From: a virus
Direction: 5' to 3' (one strand)
Virus record (IMG/VR): IMGVR_UViG_3300027816_000110
Location: 1 to 61,785 of that record
DNA length: 61,785 nucleotides
Every line of letters begins with the position of its first letter. Positions within the stretch are counted from its first letter, which is position 1. This document shows positions 49,113 through 57,733 of this stretch, one piece after another. A program made the translations under genes and the position numbers. The notes beneath the pieces were generated by a model. That model was not told where the DNA came from. It searched no databases and saw only the letters and a program-made list of their open reading frames with translations.

Positions 49113-49753
49113 TGGATACTACTAAAATCGTACAGCAAAGACTTCCAGAGTCTCAGTACATTGCAGAGAACACTGCTAAAAATCAAATCTATTTACACCA
49201 CACAGCTGGTAATAAGAACGCGGTAAACACAATTAAAGGTTGGGAATCTAACAAAGAGCGTGTAGCTACTGCATTTGTGATAGGATACGAAGGTACGATA
49301 GCACAAGCGTTTAGTTCAAGAGATTGGGCGTGGCACTTAGGTGTAAAAGACAGCGTGTTTAAAGGTCAAGGATTGCCATATAAGAACTTAGATAAGTATT
49401 CGGTAGGTATAGAGATAACTAACTGGGCGTACTTGGTAGAGAAAGGTGGAAAGTATTATAACTATGTTGGTGGTGTTGTTGATCCTTCAGAGGTTACTGT
49501 TTTAGATAAGCCATTCAAAAGACATAAACTTTGGCACAAATACTCAGACAAGCAGATAGAGGCTACAAGAGAGCTTCTTGTTTATCTTGGTGAGACATAT
49601 GGCATAAGTCTAAAATATAACGATGACATATGGGATTTATCTAAACGTGCATTAAAAGGTGAGAACGGTCTATACACACATAACTCTGTTAGGGTTGATA
49701 AGTCAGACGTTTACCCTTGTCCACGATTAATTAAAATGTTAAAAGGATTATGA
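49112..49753 (+). CDS. N-acetylmuramoyl-L-alanine amidase (endolysin), 213 aa
   Basis: Amidase_2 (PGRP-like) fold: the zinc-binding YLHHTAGN motif near residues 28-34, a WAWHLGVK motif near 73-79 and a C-terminal cell-wall region with WHKYSDKQIEATRELL and CPRLIKML. The length suits a single-domain phage endolysin. It cleaves the amide bond between MurNAc and L-Ala, and it lies directly after the holin gene. Confidence 0.93.
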   Translation: MDTTKIVQQRLPESQYIAENTAKNQIYLHHTAGNKNAVNTIKGWESNKERVATAFVIGYEGTIAQAFSSRDWAWHLGVKDSVFKGQGLPYKNLDKYSVGIEITNWAYLVEKGGKYYNYVGGVVDPSEVTVLDKPFKRHKLWHKYSDKQIEATRELLVYLGETYGISLKYNDDIWDLSKRALKGENGLYTHNSVRVDKSDVYPCPRLIKMLKGL

Positions 49754-49887
49754 AAAAGAAGGCAGACGAGGTAAAGAGATTTGAAAAAAAGTATGTAAGC
49801 CGACCAGGTGTTCATGCTAAAACAAAACAGTCAAAAATAAAGACCAGTAAACTATACAAGAAGGGATATAGAGGTCAAGGAAAATAA
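49750..49887 (+). CDS. Small basic protein, 45 aa
   Basis: MKKKADEVKRFEKKYVSRPG then VHAKTKQSKIKTSKLYKKGY and ends RGQGK. Highly basic, resembling other small Lys/Arg-rich proteins in this region. It begins in a TTATGA-type overlap with the amidase stop and is followed by a promoter. Function unknown. Confidence 0.65.
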   Translation: MKKKADEVKRFEKKYVSRPGVHAKTKQSKIKTSKLYKKGYRGQGK

Positions 49888-49888
49888 C

Positions 49889-49896
49889 TATATTTG
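49889..49896 (+). promoter_or_regulatory. Bacteroidota-type promoter (TATATTTG), probably leaderless transcript
   Basis: TATATTTG with the next ATG (49901) only 4 nt downstream. If transcription starts about 5-7 nt past the -7 element, the mRNA would begin at or after the start codon, so translation would be leaderless or use a longer upstream transcript. Confidence 0.55.
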
Positions 49897-49900
49897 TATT

Positions 49901-50344
49901 ATGAAAGTAAATAATTATCCACTAAAGACACCTAGCGCAGGAGATAAACTATTTGGTAGCGATTCTAATGGCGATCAGAAACAGTTTGACATGTCTAACT
50001 TTAGTAGTACTACATATAAAGTTTATACGGCATTATTAACTCAATCAGGTATTAGCGATCCAACGGCTGTTGTTCTAGATAACACATTATCTGGTTCTAT
50101 TGTATGGACTAGGTTAGGCATGGGTAATTATAAAGCCACACTTGTTGGAGAGTTTCCAGATGCCGATAAGGTGTTAATACTTGTAAACCAAGCTGGTACT
50201 TTTCCATTAGGTGGAGGTGATTCTGTATATACTTATGCATATGTAAACGATGCTGACAGTATTATACTAGATACTTTATTAAGTAGTAACTATCAAGATG
50301 CTATGTTGTACAAGACTAGTTTTGAGATAAGAGTATATAACTAA
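49901..50344 (+). CDS. Putative minor virion protein, 147 aa
   Basis: Starts MKVNNYPLKTPSAGDKLFG, a short N-terminus similar to virion anchor segments of Bacteroidota phage tail proteins, then a beta-rich C-terminal domain (SGSIVWTRLGMGNYKATLV). Part of the second receptor-binding cluster. No family is recognised. Confidence 0.75.
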   Translation: MKVNNYPLKTPSAGDKLFGSDSNGDQKQFDMSNFSSTTYKVYTALLTQSGISDPTAVVLDNTLSGSIVWTRLGMGNYKATLVGEFPDADKVLILVNQAGTFPLGGGDSVYTYAYVNDADSIILDTLLSSNYQDAMLYKTSFEIRVYN

Positions 50345-50349
50345 GCATT

Positions 50350-50979
50350 ATGAGTATACCATCTGGCACACGATTTATAGGAATTCTACCAGGAGTTGAC
50401 ATGGTTGAAAGAAAATCAACACAAGCAAATAGTCCTACTGAAGTTTATACAATAGAGCAGATACAAGGTAATATAGGTTTGTTTGCTCAGACGGCAAACA
50501 GTACTCCTATTACTAATACTATAGTAGAGACATCTCTGATCAATGGAGGTGTGGGATCACTATCTGTGCCAGCCAATGGATTTCAAATAGGAGATAGCTT
50601 TAGAGCTGTAATGGCTGGTATATTAAATGCTACTAACAATCAAACTATAAGAATAAGAGTTAAATCTGGTTCTGTGATCTTGCTTGATAGCGGTGCTCAA
50701 CCTATTTCTAACATCACAAATGATGTATTCTCTTTAAATATAGATTTTACCATTAGACAGTTAGGTGCTGCTGGTGTAGCTTCTATAGTTTCATTAGGAA
50801 CATTTCACTATGTGAAAACATCAAATGGTGTTTTGGAAGGATTTGCTTTTAATCAAGTTAATAATACAACATTTAATACTACTATATCTAATACACTTGA
50901 TATAACAGTACAATGGGGTGCTGCCAACGCGGCTAATAGTATTTACAGTGATATATTTATACTAAACAAAACATATTAA
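50350..50979 (+). CDS. Putative tail spike/fibre adaptor, 209 aa
   Basis: The N-terminus MSIPSGTRFIGILPGVDMVE and the following YTIEQIQ match the protein at 50981 and other Bacteroidota phage spike anchors. The C-terminal domain is beta-rich (LDITVQWGAANAANSIYS), possibly an adhesin-like or jelly-roll fold. Role: host-attachment accessory. Confidence 0.75.
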   Translation: MSIPSGTRFIGILPGVDMVERKSTQANSPTEVYTIEQIQGNIGLFAQTANSTPITNTIVETSLINGGVGSLSVPANGFQIGDSFRAVMAGILNATNNQTIRIRVKSGSVILLDSGAQPISNITNDVFSLNIDFTIRQLGAAGVASIVSLGTFHYVKTSNGVLEGFAFNQVNNTTFNTTISNTLDITVQWGAANAANSIYSDIFILNKTY

Positions 50980-50980
50980 A

Positions 50981-51424
50981 ATGAGTATACCAGCAGGCAC
51001 AAAGTTTATAGGAATAGCTCCAGACGTTGATACATATGAAAGAAAATCAGCTCAGGCCAACAGCCCATCAAATGTATATACTATTGAGGATATACAAACA
51101 TTAGTAAAAACACCTTCAGTTCAGTCTGTTGTTAGTTCAGCTACTGTTACGCCAGTATATGGCAATGACATTGTAGTGATAACTGCTCAAGCGGCTGCCT
51201 TAGCTTTAGCTAATCCTACAGGTACATGGCCACAAGGCAAGGATATGATGATAAGAATTAAAGATGATGGTACTGCAAGAGCTATTACATTTGATACCAA
51301 ATATAGAGCGATAGGTGTTACGTTGCCAGCTACAACTGTTATAAGTAAGACAACATATGTTGGCGTTATATATAACGCTACTGACGATAAGTTTGATGTA
51401 ATTGGCGTAACTACTGAGGCATGA
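50981..51424 (+). CDS. Putative tail spike/fibre adaptor, 147 aa
   Basis: Shares its N-terminal anchor with the 209-aa protein (MSIPAGTKFIGIAPDVDTYERKS-like, in one-for-one match), followed by a different C-terminal domain (ITAQAAALALANPTGTWPQG, then ITFDTKYRAIG). A common virion-docking segment with swappable C-terminal tips. Overlaps the fibre gene by 4 nt. Confidence 0.75.
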   Translation: MSIPAGTKFIGIAPDVDTYERKSAQANSPSNVYTIEDIQTLVKTPSVQSVVSSATVTPVYGNDIVVITAQAAALALANPTGTWPQGKDMMIRIKDDGTARAITFDTKYRAIGVTLPATTVISKTTYVGVIYNATDDKFDVIGVTTEA

Positions 51425-52962
51425 GTTATTACAACTTAATATCCTTAATGCCTAAGACTCCTGCAGTTGACCCCGATGCACAAGCATTCATAACAGCTGC
51501 TGCAATTACAGACCCTACACAACAAAGTGCTATTAATCAATTAGTAGTTGACTTAAAAGGGTATAGCATTTGGAGTAAAATGAAGGCTTTGTATCCTTTT
51601 GTAGGTGGAAGCAGTACAAGTAATTCTTACAACCTACGCAATACAGCACAATATCAATTATCATTTAGTGGTGGTGCAACACATAATTCTAATGGTTATA
51701 CGTCTGGTGTTAATGGATATGCAAATACGGGATTAAATCCAAATACAGCATTTAGCACAAATGATTCAATGCATTTATCATTGTATTCAAGAACAAATAA
51801 TGATTTAGGAGGTTTGGATTTTGGAGGTTTAAATGCGTCAGCTGTAACTGGTTTATATGCGAGATTTTCAAATAATGCTTATGCTTATATTAATGGAGGC
51901 TCAGGAGTATTAACTGGAAACACAAATTCAACAGGTTTTTATGTTGGAACAAGGACGGCTTCAAATGTTTTAAAATTATTTAAAAGTGGAACACAATTAG
52001 GAAGCACATATACAGGAGCAAATGGAGCAAGACTTGATTTAAATGCTTTTTTAGGCGCTCTAAATGTTAGTGGAACAGCTCAATACTACACACAAAGAAA
52101 TTACGCTTTTGCCTCAATAGGTGATGGTTTAACAGACGCCGAAGCACTTAACTTTTACACAGCAGTACAAGCATTCCAAACAACTTTAGGACGTTCTATA
52201 GGCACACAAACAGTATCAGATGCAGATGCTCAAGCCTTTGTTACAGCAGCAGATATTCAAGACCAAGTAGAAGCAAACGCAATTAACAACCTTGTTATAG
52301 GAATGAAAGCGGATGGTTTGTGGACTAAGATGAAAGCGGTTTATCCATTTGTTGGCGGTACAAGTACAAGCACATCTTATAATCTTAAGAATACAGCTCA
52401 ATATCAAATTACTTGGAACGGTGGAATCACGCACAGTTCAACAGGAGTTTTGCCTAACGGAACAAATGGTTATGGTTCAACAGGATTTTTCTTTGATTCT
52501 ACAACAGCATTAAGCTCACATATATCAACTTACATAAGGACAAATTCTACTACATTAGCTTGTGAAATTGGTAGCGGAAATTCAAGTGGTTCTGATGAAT
52601 GTTTTATTGTTAGAAATGGAAGTACATATTTAAACAATCAATGTAGTGGACAAGCACAAAGAATAAATCCAAGTGTTGCCGATGCAAGAGGTTTAATTTT
52701 AAATTCTCGTAGAGCTAATAATGATTGGGAAACATATAAAAATGGTTCGTCTTTAGGTACAAATACAGCAAATAACACATATACTGGAGGTTCTTCTTAT
52801 ATTTTAAATTTATTTAGAAGAGGAGGAATAGGAACTAATGATTTATATTCAGCTAAAGAAACGGCATTTGCCTCAATAGGTGACGGCTTAACAGATACCG
52901 AAGCGGCTAACCTTTACACAGCCGTACAAGCATTCCAAACAGCATTAAATAGAAATATATGA
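51421..52962 (+). CDS. Receptor-binding fibre with two tandem domains, copy 2, 513 aa
   Basis: Same architecture and near-identical unit borders as the 525-aa fibre at 46431 (DAQAFITAAAITD, KMKALYPFVGGS, SIGDGLTDAEALNFYTAVQ). The core regions between the borders diverge. Two units in this protein are homologous to each other. A second receptor-binding copy. Confidence 0.82.
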   Translation: MSYYNLISLMPKTPAVDPDAQAFITAAAITDPTQQSAINQLVVDLKGYSIWSKMKALYPFVGGSSTSNSYNLRNTAQYQLSFSGGATHNSNGYTSGVNGYANTGLNPNTAFSTNDSMHLSLYSRTNNDLGGLDFGGLNASAVTGLYARFSNNAYAYINGGSGVLTGNTNSTGFYVGTRTASNVLKLFKSGTQLGSTYTGANGARLDLNAFLGALNVSGTAQYYTQRNYAFASIGDGLTDAEALNFYTAVQAFQTTLGRSIGTQTVSDADAQAFVTAADIQDQVEANAINNLVIGMKADGLWTKMKAVYPFVGGTSTSTSYNLKNTAQYQITWNGGITHSSTGVLPNGTNGYGSTGFFFDSTTALSSHISTYIRTNSTTLACEIGSGNSSGSDECFIVRNGSTYLNNQCSGQAQRINPSVADARGLILNSRRANNDWETYKNGSSLGTNTANNTYTGGSSYILNLFRRGGIGTNDLYSAKETAFASIGDGLTDTEAANLYTAVQAFQTALNRNI

Positions 52963-53210
52963 AACTAACAGATTTAACAACAGAACAAAGACTAACTTAT
53001 GTAGGCTTGCTTACTGAGTTACAAAAAGACGAATTAATCGGTCAATGGTATGCACCTGACAGCTACTTCAATCCTATCCAAGATGTTAACGACAATTGGG
53101 TAATATCAGTTGAAGAAATGGAGCAGTGTGTAAACCCTGACTTTTTATGGGTTAAAGACCTTGACTTGATTCCTTACGAACCGAAACCAACACCACCACC
53201 TTTTGAATAA
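52959..53210 (+). CDS. Fibre-associated small protein, copy 2, 83 aa
   Basis: 93% identical to the 83-aa protein at 48008; only six substitutions. Overlaps the end of the fibre gene by 4 nt, matching the arrangement of the first copy. Confidence 0.82.
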   Translation: MKLTDLTTEQRLTYVGLLTELQKDELIGQWYAPDSYFNPIQDVNDNWVISVEEMEQCVNPDFLWVKDLDLIPYEPKPTPPPFE

Positions 53211-53216
53211 AATCAC

Positions 53217-53224
53217 TATATTTG
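53217..53224 (+). promoter_or_regulatory. Bacteroidota-type promoter (TATATTTG)
   Basis: TATATTTG 20 nt before the ATG at 53244. It would transcribe the pre-terminase genes. Confidence 0.65.
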
Positions 53225-53243
53225 TACTATAAATTAAATTAAA

Positions 53244-53480
53244 ATGAAAAAATTAGAAGAACAAGATCTCAATAAATTGGTTGAGCTGAACAGAAGGTAC
53301 AGAGACCTTAAGTTCGAAGTGGCTGATATCGAACTAACATTCGAACGTCTAAAAAGCCAGAAACTAACAGTAATAACAGAGCTTGAAATCGCAGTGCAAG
53401 AATTCTCTTCTTTTCAGAAGGACGTTCAAGAAAGATATGGCGCAAGCAATATTAATCTATTAACAGGTGAATATAATTAG
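53244..53480 (+). CDS. Coiled-coil phage protein, 78 aa
   Basis: MKKLEEQDLNKLVELNRRY then heptad-rich helix (EVADIELTFERLKSQKLTVI, ITELEIAVQEFSSFQ). A common phage coiled-coil family of unknown role. It overlaps the next gene by 14 nt. Confidence 0.7.
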   Translation: MKKLEEQDLNKLVELNRRYRDLKFEVADIELTFERLKSQKLTVITELEIAVQEFSSFQKDVQERYGASNINLLTGEYN

Positions 53481-53685
53481 AAAAATATCAGTTGGGCCAG
53501 ACTACATGAAGTGCATGCACTACACAGTAGGTCAGAAGGTCTTAAACAGCGAGTATACGATCTATGCTATCAAGCTTGGTACCGAAGGGTACCAGGTTTG
53601 GATAGAGAGAGAAGGAGAGATCATATGCTGGAAGCAGTTTTCTAATACAATGCCAGTATCAGTAGAATACAAAATAGATTTTTAA
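53467..53685 (+). CDS. Hypothetical protein, 72 aa
   Basis: Frame starts with GTG at 53467; the first ATG is at 53506 (MKCMHYTVGQKV). Beta-rich small protein with a VWIEREGEIICWKQF segment. Start uncertain. Precedes the 186-aa gene by 1 nt. Confidence 0.6.
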   Translation: MNIIRKISVGPDYMKCMHYTVGQKVLNSEYTIYAIKLGTEGYQVWIEREGEIICWKQFSNTMPVSVEYKIDF

Positions 53686-53686
53686 T

Positions 53687-54247
53687 ATGAAGTCGCCATA
53701 TTGCTTTATCATCAAAGCTGTTGATGGGAGGCGATATGATAACATCAGAAATTACGAAGGTAAGGAGTTCATCATAAGTTCATCCCAAGAAGATCACAAG
53801 GTATCAAACAGATTTGCTACCGTTATATCAACACCTATATATTACAACGGACCAATAAAACCGAACGATGTTGTTGTAGTCCATCATAACGTGTTTAAAT
53901 TTTATTACGACATGAAGGGCAGACAAAAGAGCAGTTGGCATCACTTGACTGACGATCTGTTTATCGTTGAGATAGATCAAGTATATCTGTATTCCAGAGA
54001 TGGAGGCAGATGGGCTGCTCCGTCTCCATTTTGTTTTATTCGTCCTATACCATCTGAAGACAAGATATTTAGTTCAACATCTGGACTTGAAGAACTGTGG
54101 GGTGAGTTGGTATTTAAGAACGAAGAAATGACAGAAGTCACTGAAGGTGACATCGTATCATTTACTCCAGACAGTGAATATGAGTTCAGAATAAATGAAG
54201 AAGTTTTATATAGAATGTACAATCGGAATATATGTCTAAAAAAATAG
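53687..54247 (+). CDS. Hypothetical protein, 186 aa
   Basis: Mixed protein with a beta-rich half (YCFIIKAVDGRRYDNIRN) and HHNVFKFYYDMKGRQKSSWH in the middle, and a C-terminal VTEGDIVSFTPDSEYEF strand set. It looks like a hexapeptide or SH3-like beta-barrel but no family is assigned. Overlaps the next gene by 16 nt. Confidence 0.72.
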   Translation: MKSPYCFIIKAVDGRRYDNIRNYEGKEFIISSSQEDHKVSNRFATVISTPIYYNGPIKPNDVVVVHHNVFKFYYDMKGRQKSSWHHLTDDLFIVEIDQVYLYSRDGGRWAAPSPFCFIRPIPSEDKIFSSTSGLEELWGELVFKNEEMTEVTEGDIVSFTPDSEYEFRINEEVLYRMYNRNICLKK

Positions 54248-54498
54248 AAATATTAGAAGCTGCGAAGGTAGCCATAGATGAGCTTATAAAGGTATTAAGA
54301 GAGCCAATTATAACTAGATCTGAGGATGACATATCTGCTGATAAGTTAAAGAATGCTGCATCTGCAAAGCGTCTTGCATTTGAGGACGCACTTAGTATGT
54401 TACAAAAGATAGAGCAGGAAGAAAATGCAGAATCACCAAAGGCAGAAGTTACTCTTGGAAATAAGGGATTCGCTGAGGGTAGAGTAAAAAAGAAGTAA
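54232..54498 (+). CDS. Hypothetical helical protein, 88 aa (possible small-terminase candidate)
   Basis: MSKKIEILEAAKVAIDELIK then helical, charged stretches (RSEDDISADKLKNAASAKRL), ending GRVKKK. Directly before the terminase large subunit. Position and coiled-coil helix could suit a small terminase, but I see no helix-turn-helix signature, so that is speculative. Confidence 0.6.
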   Translation: MSKKIEILEAAKVAIDELIKVLREPIITRSEDDISADKLKNAASAKRLAFEDALSMLQKIEQEENAESPKAEVTLGNKGFAEGRVKKK

Positions 54499-54523
54499 AT
54501 ACTTTTTACAAATAAATGTATAA

Positions 54524-57500
54524 ATGGAAAATAGTCTTTACACTATAGTAAATAATCACATACACAAAACTGCATTAACAACAAAAAATGCAAAGAAATC
54601 TTGGACGTATGGTTATCATCCAGATTATGATCTAGTTGTGATATCAAGGGATGGTACTATAGGTGAAATATATGATATAAACGGTGTAAAGATTGCGCTT
54701 CCATCAGAACCAAGCTCATTACATAAAGGTTCAAACAAGTGGGTAGCAGAAGAATATCCATCAGAACTACAGAAGATAAAAACTGTATTTGATTGGAATA
54801 GAAAAGACAATACATTTAAATCAAAGTATGTAGATTATATAGAACAAGAGTTTGACAGAAGAGATTATGGGCATTGGTTTATGAATAACGGTAAGCCAAC
54901 ATATATAACTGGAACTCATTATATGTATTTACAATGGACAAAGATAGATATAGGTCTTCCAGAATTTAGGGAATCTAACAGAATATTTTATATATACTGG
55001 GAAGCATGCAAGGCTGACAACAGATCTTTTGGTATGTGTTACCTAAAGAACAGACGTTCTGGTTTCTCATTTATGTCGTCTGCTGAGGTCTGTAATACTG
55101 CAACTTTAGCAAAAGACGCTAGAGTAGGTATACTGTCAAAGACTGGTAGTGATGCCAAGAAGATGTTTACAGATAAGGTAGTACCCATTGTAAGAAACTA
55201 TCCTTTCTTCTTCAAACCTATACAGGACGGTATGGATAACCCGAAGACTGAGTTAGCGTTTAGGGTTCCAGCAAGTAAGATCACTAGGAGAAACATGGAT
55301 GAAGAAAAGACTGAAGATATTGAAGGTCTTGATACAACTATTGACTGGAAGAATACAGCAGACAACAGTTATGACGGTGAGAAATTACTGATGCTTGTTC
55401 ACGATGAGTGTTACGACCCCGAAACAAATATACTTATGTCTGATTTTAAATTTAAAAAAATAAAAGACATTAATATAGGAGACAAGGTAATTGTTGAAGG
55501 AGGTATTATTAAAACGGTTGTTAAGAAAACATCTGGAATAACAGAAAAATATTTAGTTAGTCAACCTTATGCTAAAGATTATGTAGTAACCAAGAATCAT
55601 AGATTATTATTCAACAGTTATGGTAAAGGAGAAGTTATAATGACTCCAGAGGAATACATAAATAGTTCTAATTGTTTAAAAAGGCATATAACAAGAGTAG
55701 CTTCAAAAGGAATAGAATCAGAGGATTGTTTTGATGGAATACCTCCTTATTTATTAGGTCTTTGGTTAGGTGACGGAAGAAGTAACTCATTTACTATACT
55801 TGTTAATAAAACAGAGGAGCCTGAGATACTTGATTATCTAGGAAAGATGTCTTTAATGATGAATATAGATTTCGAATTAAAAAAATCTACATCCGATAAA
55901 ATAGTTGAATTCTCATTCAAAGGAATAAATAAAGAACTTAAAAAAATAAATGTATATAAAAACAAACATATACCAGAAGATTACATAAAATCATCAATAG
56001 AGTCAAGATTACAACTTTTAGCTGGTATAATAGAAACAGATGGATATTGCGATAAGAAAAAGAAATCTATAGAGATAGGAATGAGTAGAAAAGATTTGGT
56101 GGAGCAAATTAGATTTATAGCGCTTTCTTGCGGATTATCATGTAGTAATATCTCTCACAAAAAAAGTAATTATGATACAGATGTGTATAGAATATTTATA
56201 TCTGGAGATTTATCAATAATACCTTTATTAACAGCTAAAAAATCATTTGAAGGATATCAACCTAAAACAAAAGGAAGAAGAAATAAAGTAAGTGTAAGTC
56301 ATATAGGTTTAGGTGAATATGTTGGAATACAAGTTGATGCAGAAAATGACAATGAAAGAAAATTAATATTAGATGATTTCACATTGAGCATGAATAGCGG
56401 AAAATGGGAGAAACCAGAAAACATCTTAAACAACTGGAGGGTAACAAAGACGTGTCTTCGTTTAGGAGCTAAGATAGTAGGTAAGTGTATGATGGGATCA
56501 ACGTCTAATGCTCTTCCAAAAGGTGGTCAGAATTTTAAGGATTTATACTACGACAGCAGTATATCTAAAAGGTCAGCAAATCATCAAACAAAGAGTGGTT
56601 TGTATTCATTATTCATTCCTATGGAGTGGAACGTAGAAGGATATATCGATGAGTTTGGATGGCCAGTATTTACAGATCCAAGTAAACCAGTGAAGGGTAT
56701 AGATGGTGAGATGATAACTCAAGGCGTTATTACTTGGTGGGAGAACGAGGTAGCCGCATTAAAATCTGATGCTGACGCTCTTAATGAATTCTATAGACAG
56801 TACCCAAGGACTGAGTCTCATGCATTTAGAGATGAGTCTAAGCATTCATTATTTAACTTAACTAAGATATATCAACAGATAGACTACAATGACTCTCTAA
56901 TAAAGGAGAAGTTTTTAACTAGGGGTTATTTCCACTGGAAGAACGGAGAGGTTGATAGCGAGGTTATTTGGACTCCAGATCCTAAAGGTAGGTTTATAGT
57001 TTCATGGATACCTAATCAAGAATTAAGAAATAGAAAAATAGTAAGAAATGGAAAATTTTATCCAGGTAATGAAAGCCTTGGTGCTTTTGGTTGTGACCCT
57101 TATGATATCTCTGGTGTTGTTGGTGGGGGTGGTTCTAACGGTGCTCTTCATGGTGTTACTTCGTTTCATATGGAGCAAAATGTACCGTGCAATGAATTCT
57201 TTTTAGAGTACATAGCTAGACCTCAAACGGCTGAGATATTCTTCGAGGATGTGCTTATGGCATGTGTGTTTTATGGTATGCCGATACTTGCTGAAAACAA
57301 CAAGGCTAGACTGCTGTACCATTTTAAAAACAGAGGATACAGGGCATACTCCATGAACAGGCCAGACAAACATCAGTCAAAGTTGTCTAAAACTGAGATA
57401 GAGATAGGCGGTATACCTAACTCATCAGAAGATATGAGGCAAGCTCATGCATCTGTAATTAACACTTACATAGAGGAGCATGTAGGCTTTGATAACGAGG

Positions 57501-57733
57501 GTACATACAGAGAATCTGGCGTTATAGGATCCATGTATTTTAATAGAACTTTAGAAGATTGGGCTAGGTTTAATATAAACGATAGAACGAAGCACGATGC
57601 CACGATTAGTTCTGGTTTAGCACTAATGGCGATCAAGCGTTACATGTTTTTACCAGAGAGAAAAGAATCAAAAATAAGTATTAAATTTGTAAAATACGAT
57701 AATCGTGGAAGCAGAAGCGAAATAATAAAATAA
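54524..57733 (+). CDS. terL: Terminase large subunit with in-frame intein, 1069 aa
   Basis: The extein (740 aa after removal of residues 296-624) has a Walker A-like RRSGFS near residue 175, a Walker B LMLVHDE ending at residue 295, and a nuclease-like GCDPYDISG near residue 855. The residue after the intein is Ser625 (SGKWEKPENIL), giving HDE-SGKW, which matches crAss-like and Bacteroidota TerL. It packages DNA into the prohead by ATP-driven translocation and cleaves concatemers. It is immediately followed by the portal gene. Confidence 0.95.
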   Translation: MENSLYTIVNNHIHKTALTTKNAKKSWTYGYHPDYDLVVISRDGTIGEIYDINGVKIALPSEPSSLHKGSNKWVAEEYPSELQKIKTVFDWNRKDNTFKSKYVDYIEQEFDRRDYGHWFMNNGKPTYITGTHYMYLQWTKIDIGLPEFRESNRIFYIYWEACKADNRSFGMCYLKNRRSGFSFMSSAEVCNTATLAKDARVGILSKTGSDAKKMFTDKVVPIVRNYPFFFKPIQDGMDNPKTELAFRVPASKITRRNMDEEKTEDIEGLDTTIDWKNTADNSYDGEKLLMLVHDECYDPETNILMSDFKFKKIKDINIGDKVIVEGGIIKTVVKKTSGITEKYLVSQPYAKDYVVTKNHRLLFNSYGKGEVIMTPEEYINSSNCLKRHITRVASKGIESEDCFDGIPPYLLGLWLGDGRSNSFTILVNKTEEPEILDYLGKMSLMMNIDFELKKSTSDKIVEFSFKGINKELKKINVYKNKHIPEDYIKSSIESRLQLLAGIIETDGYCDKKKKSIEIGMSRKDLVEQIRFIALSCGLSCSNISHKKSNYDTDVYRIFISGDLSIIPLLTAKKSFEGYQPKTKGRRNKVSVSHIGLGEYVGIQVDAENDNERKLILDDFTLSMNSGKWEKPENILNNWRVTKTCLRLGAKIVGKCMMGSTSNALPKGGQNFKDLYYDSSISKRSANHQTKSGLYSLFIPMEWNVEGYIDEFGWPVFTDPSKPVKGIDGEMITQGVITWWENEVAALKSDADALNEFYRQYPRTESHAFRDESKHSLFNLTKIYQQIDYNDSLIKEKFLTRGYFHWKNGEVDSEVIWTPDPKGRFIVSWIPNQELRNRKIVRNGKFYPGNESLGAFGCDPYDISGVVGGGGSNGALHGVTSFHMEQNVPCNEFFLEYIARPQTAEIFFEDVLMACVFYGMPILAENNKARLLYHFKNRGYRAYSMNRPDKHQSKLSKTEIEIGGIPNSSEDMRQAHASVINTYIEEHVGFDNEGTYRESGVIGSMYFNRTLEDWARFNINDRTKHDATISSGLALMAIKRYMFLPERKESKISIKFVKYDNRGSRSEIIK
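55409..56395 (+). mobile_element. Intein with LAGLIDADG homing endonuclease, 329 aa, in terminase Walker B
   Basis: Starts with Cys296 (CYDPETNILM block A) and ends in Asn624 (LDDFTLSMN), followed by extein Ser625. The TKNHRLLF block B is present. The centre carries two DOD/LAGLIDADG motifs, YLLGLWLGDG and LLAGIIETDGY. The usual penultimate His at the C-terminal splice site is replaced by Met (MN instead of HN), which may slow splicing. Insertion is exactly after the Walker B glutamate. Confidence 0.93.
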
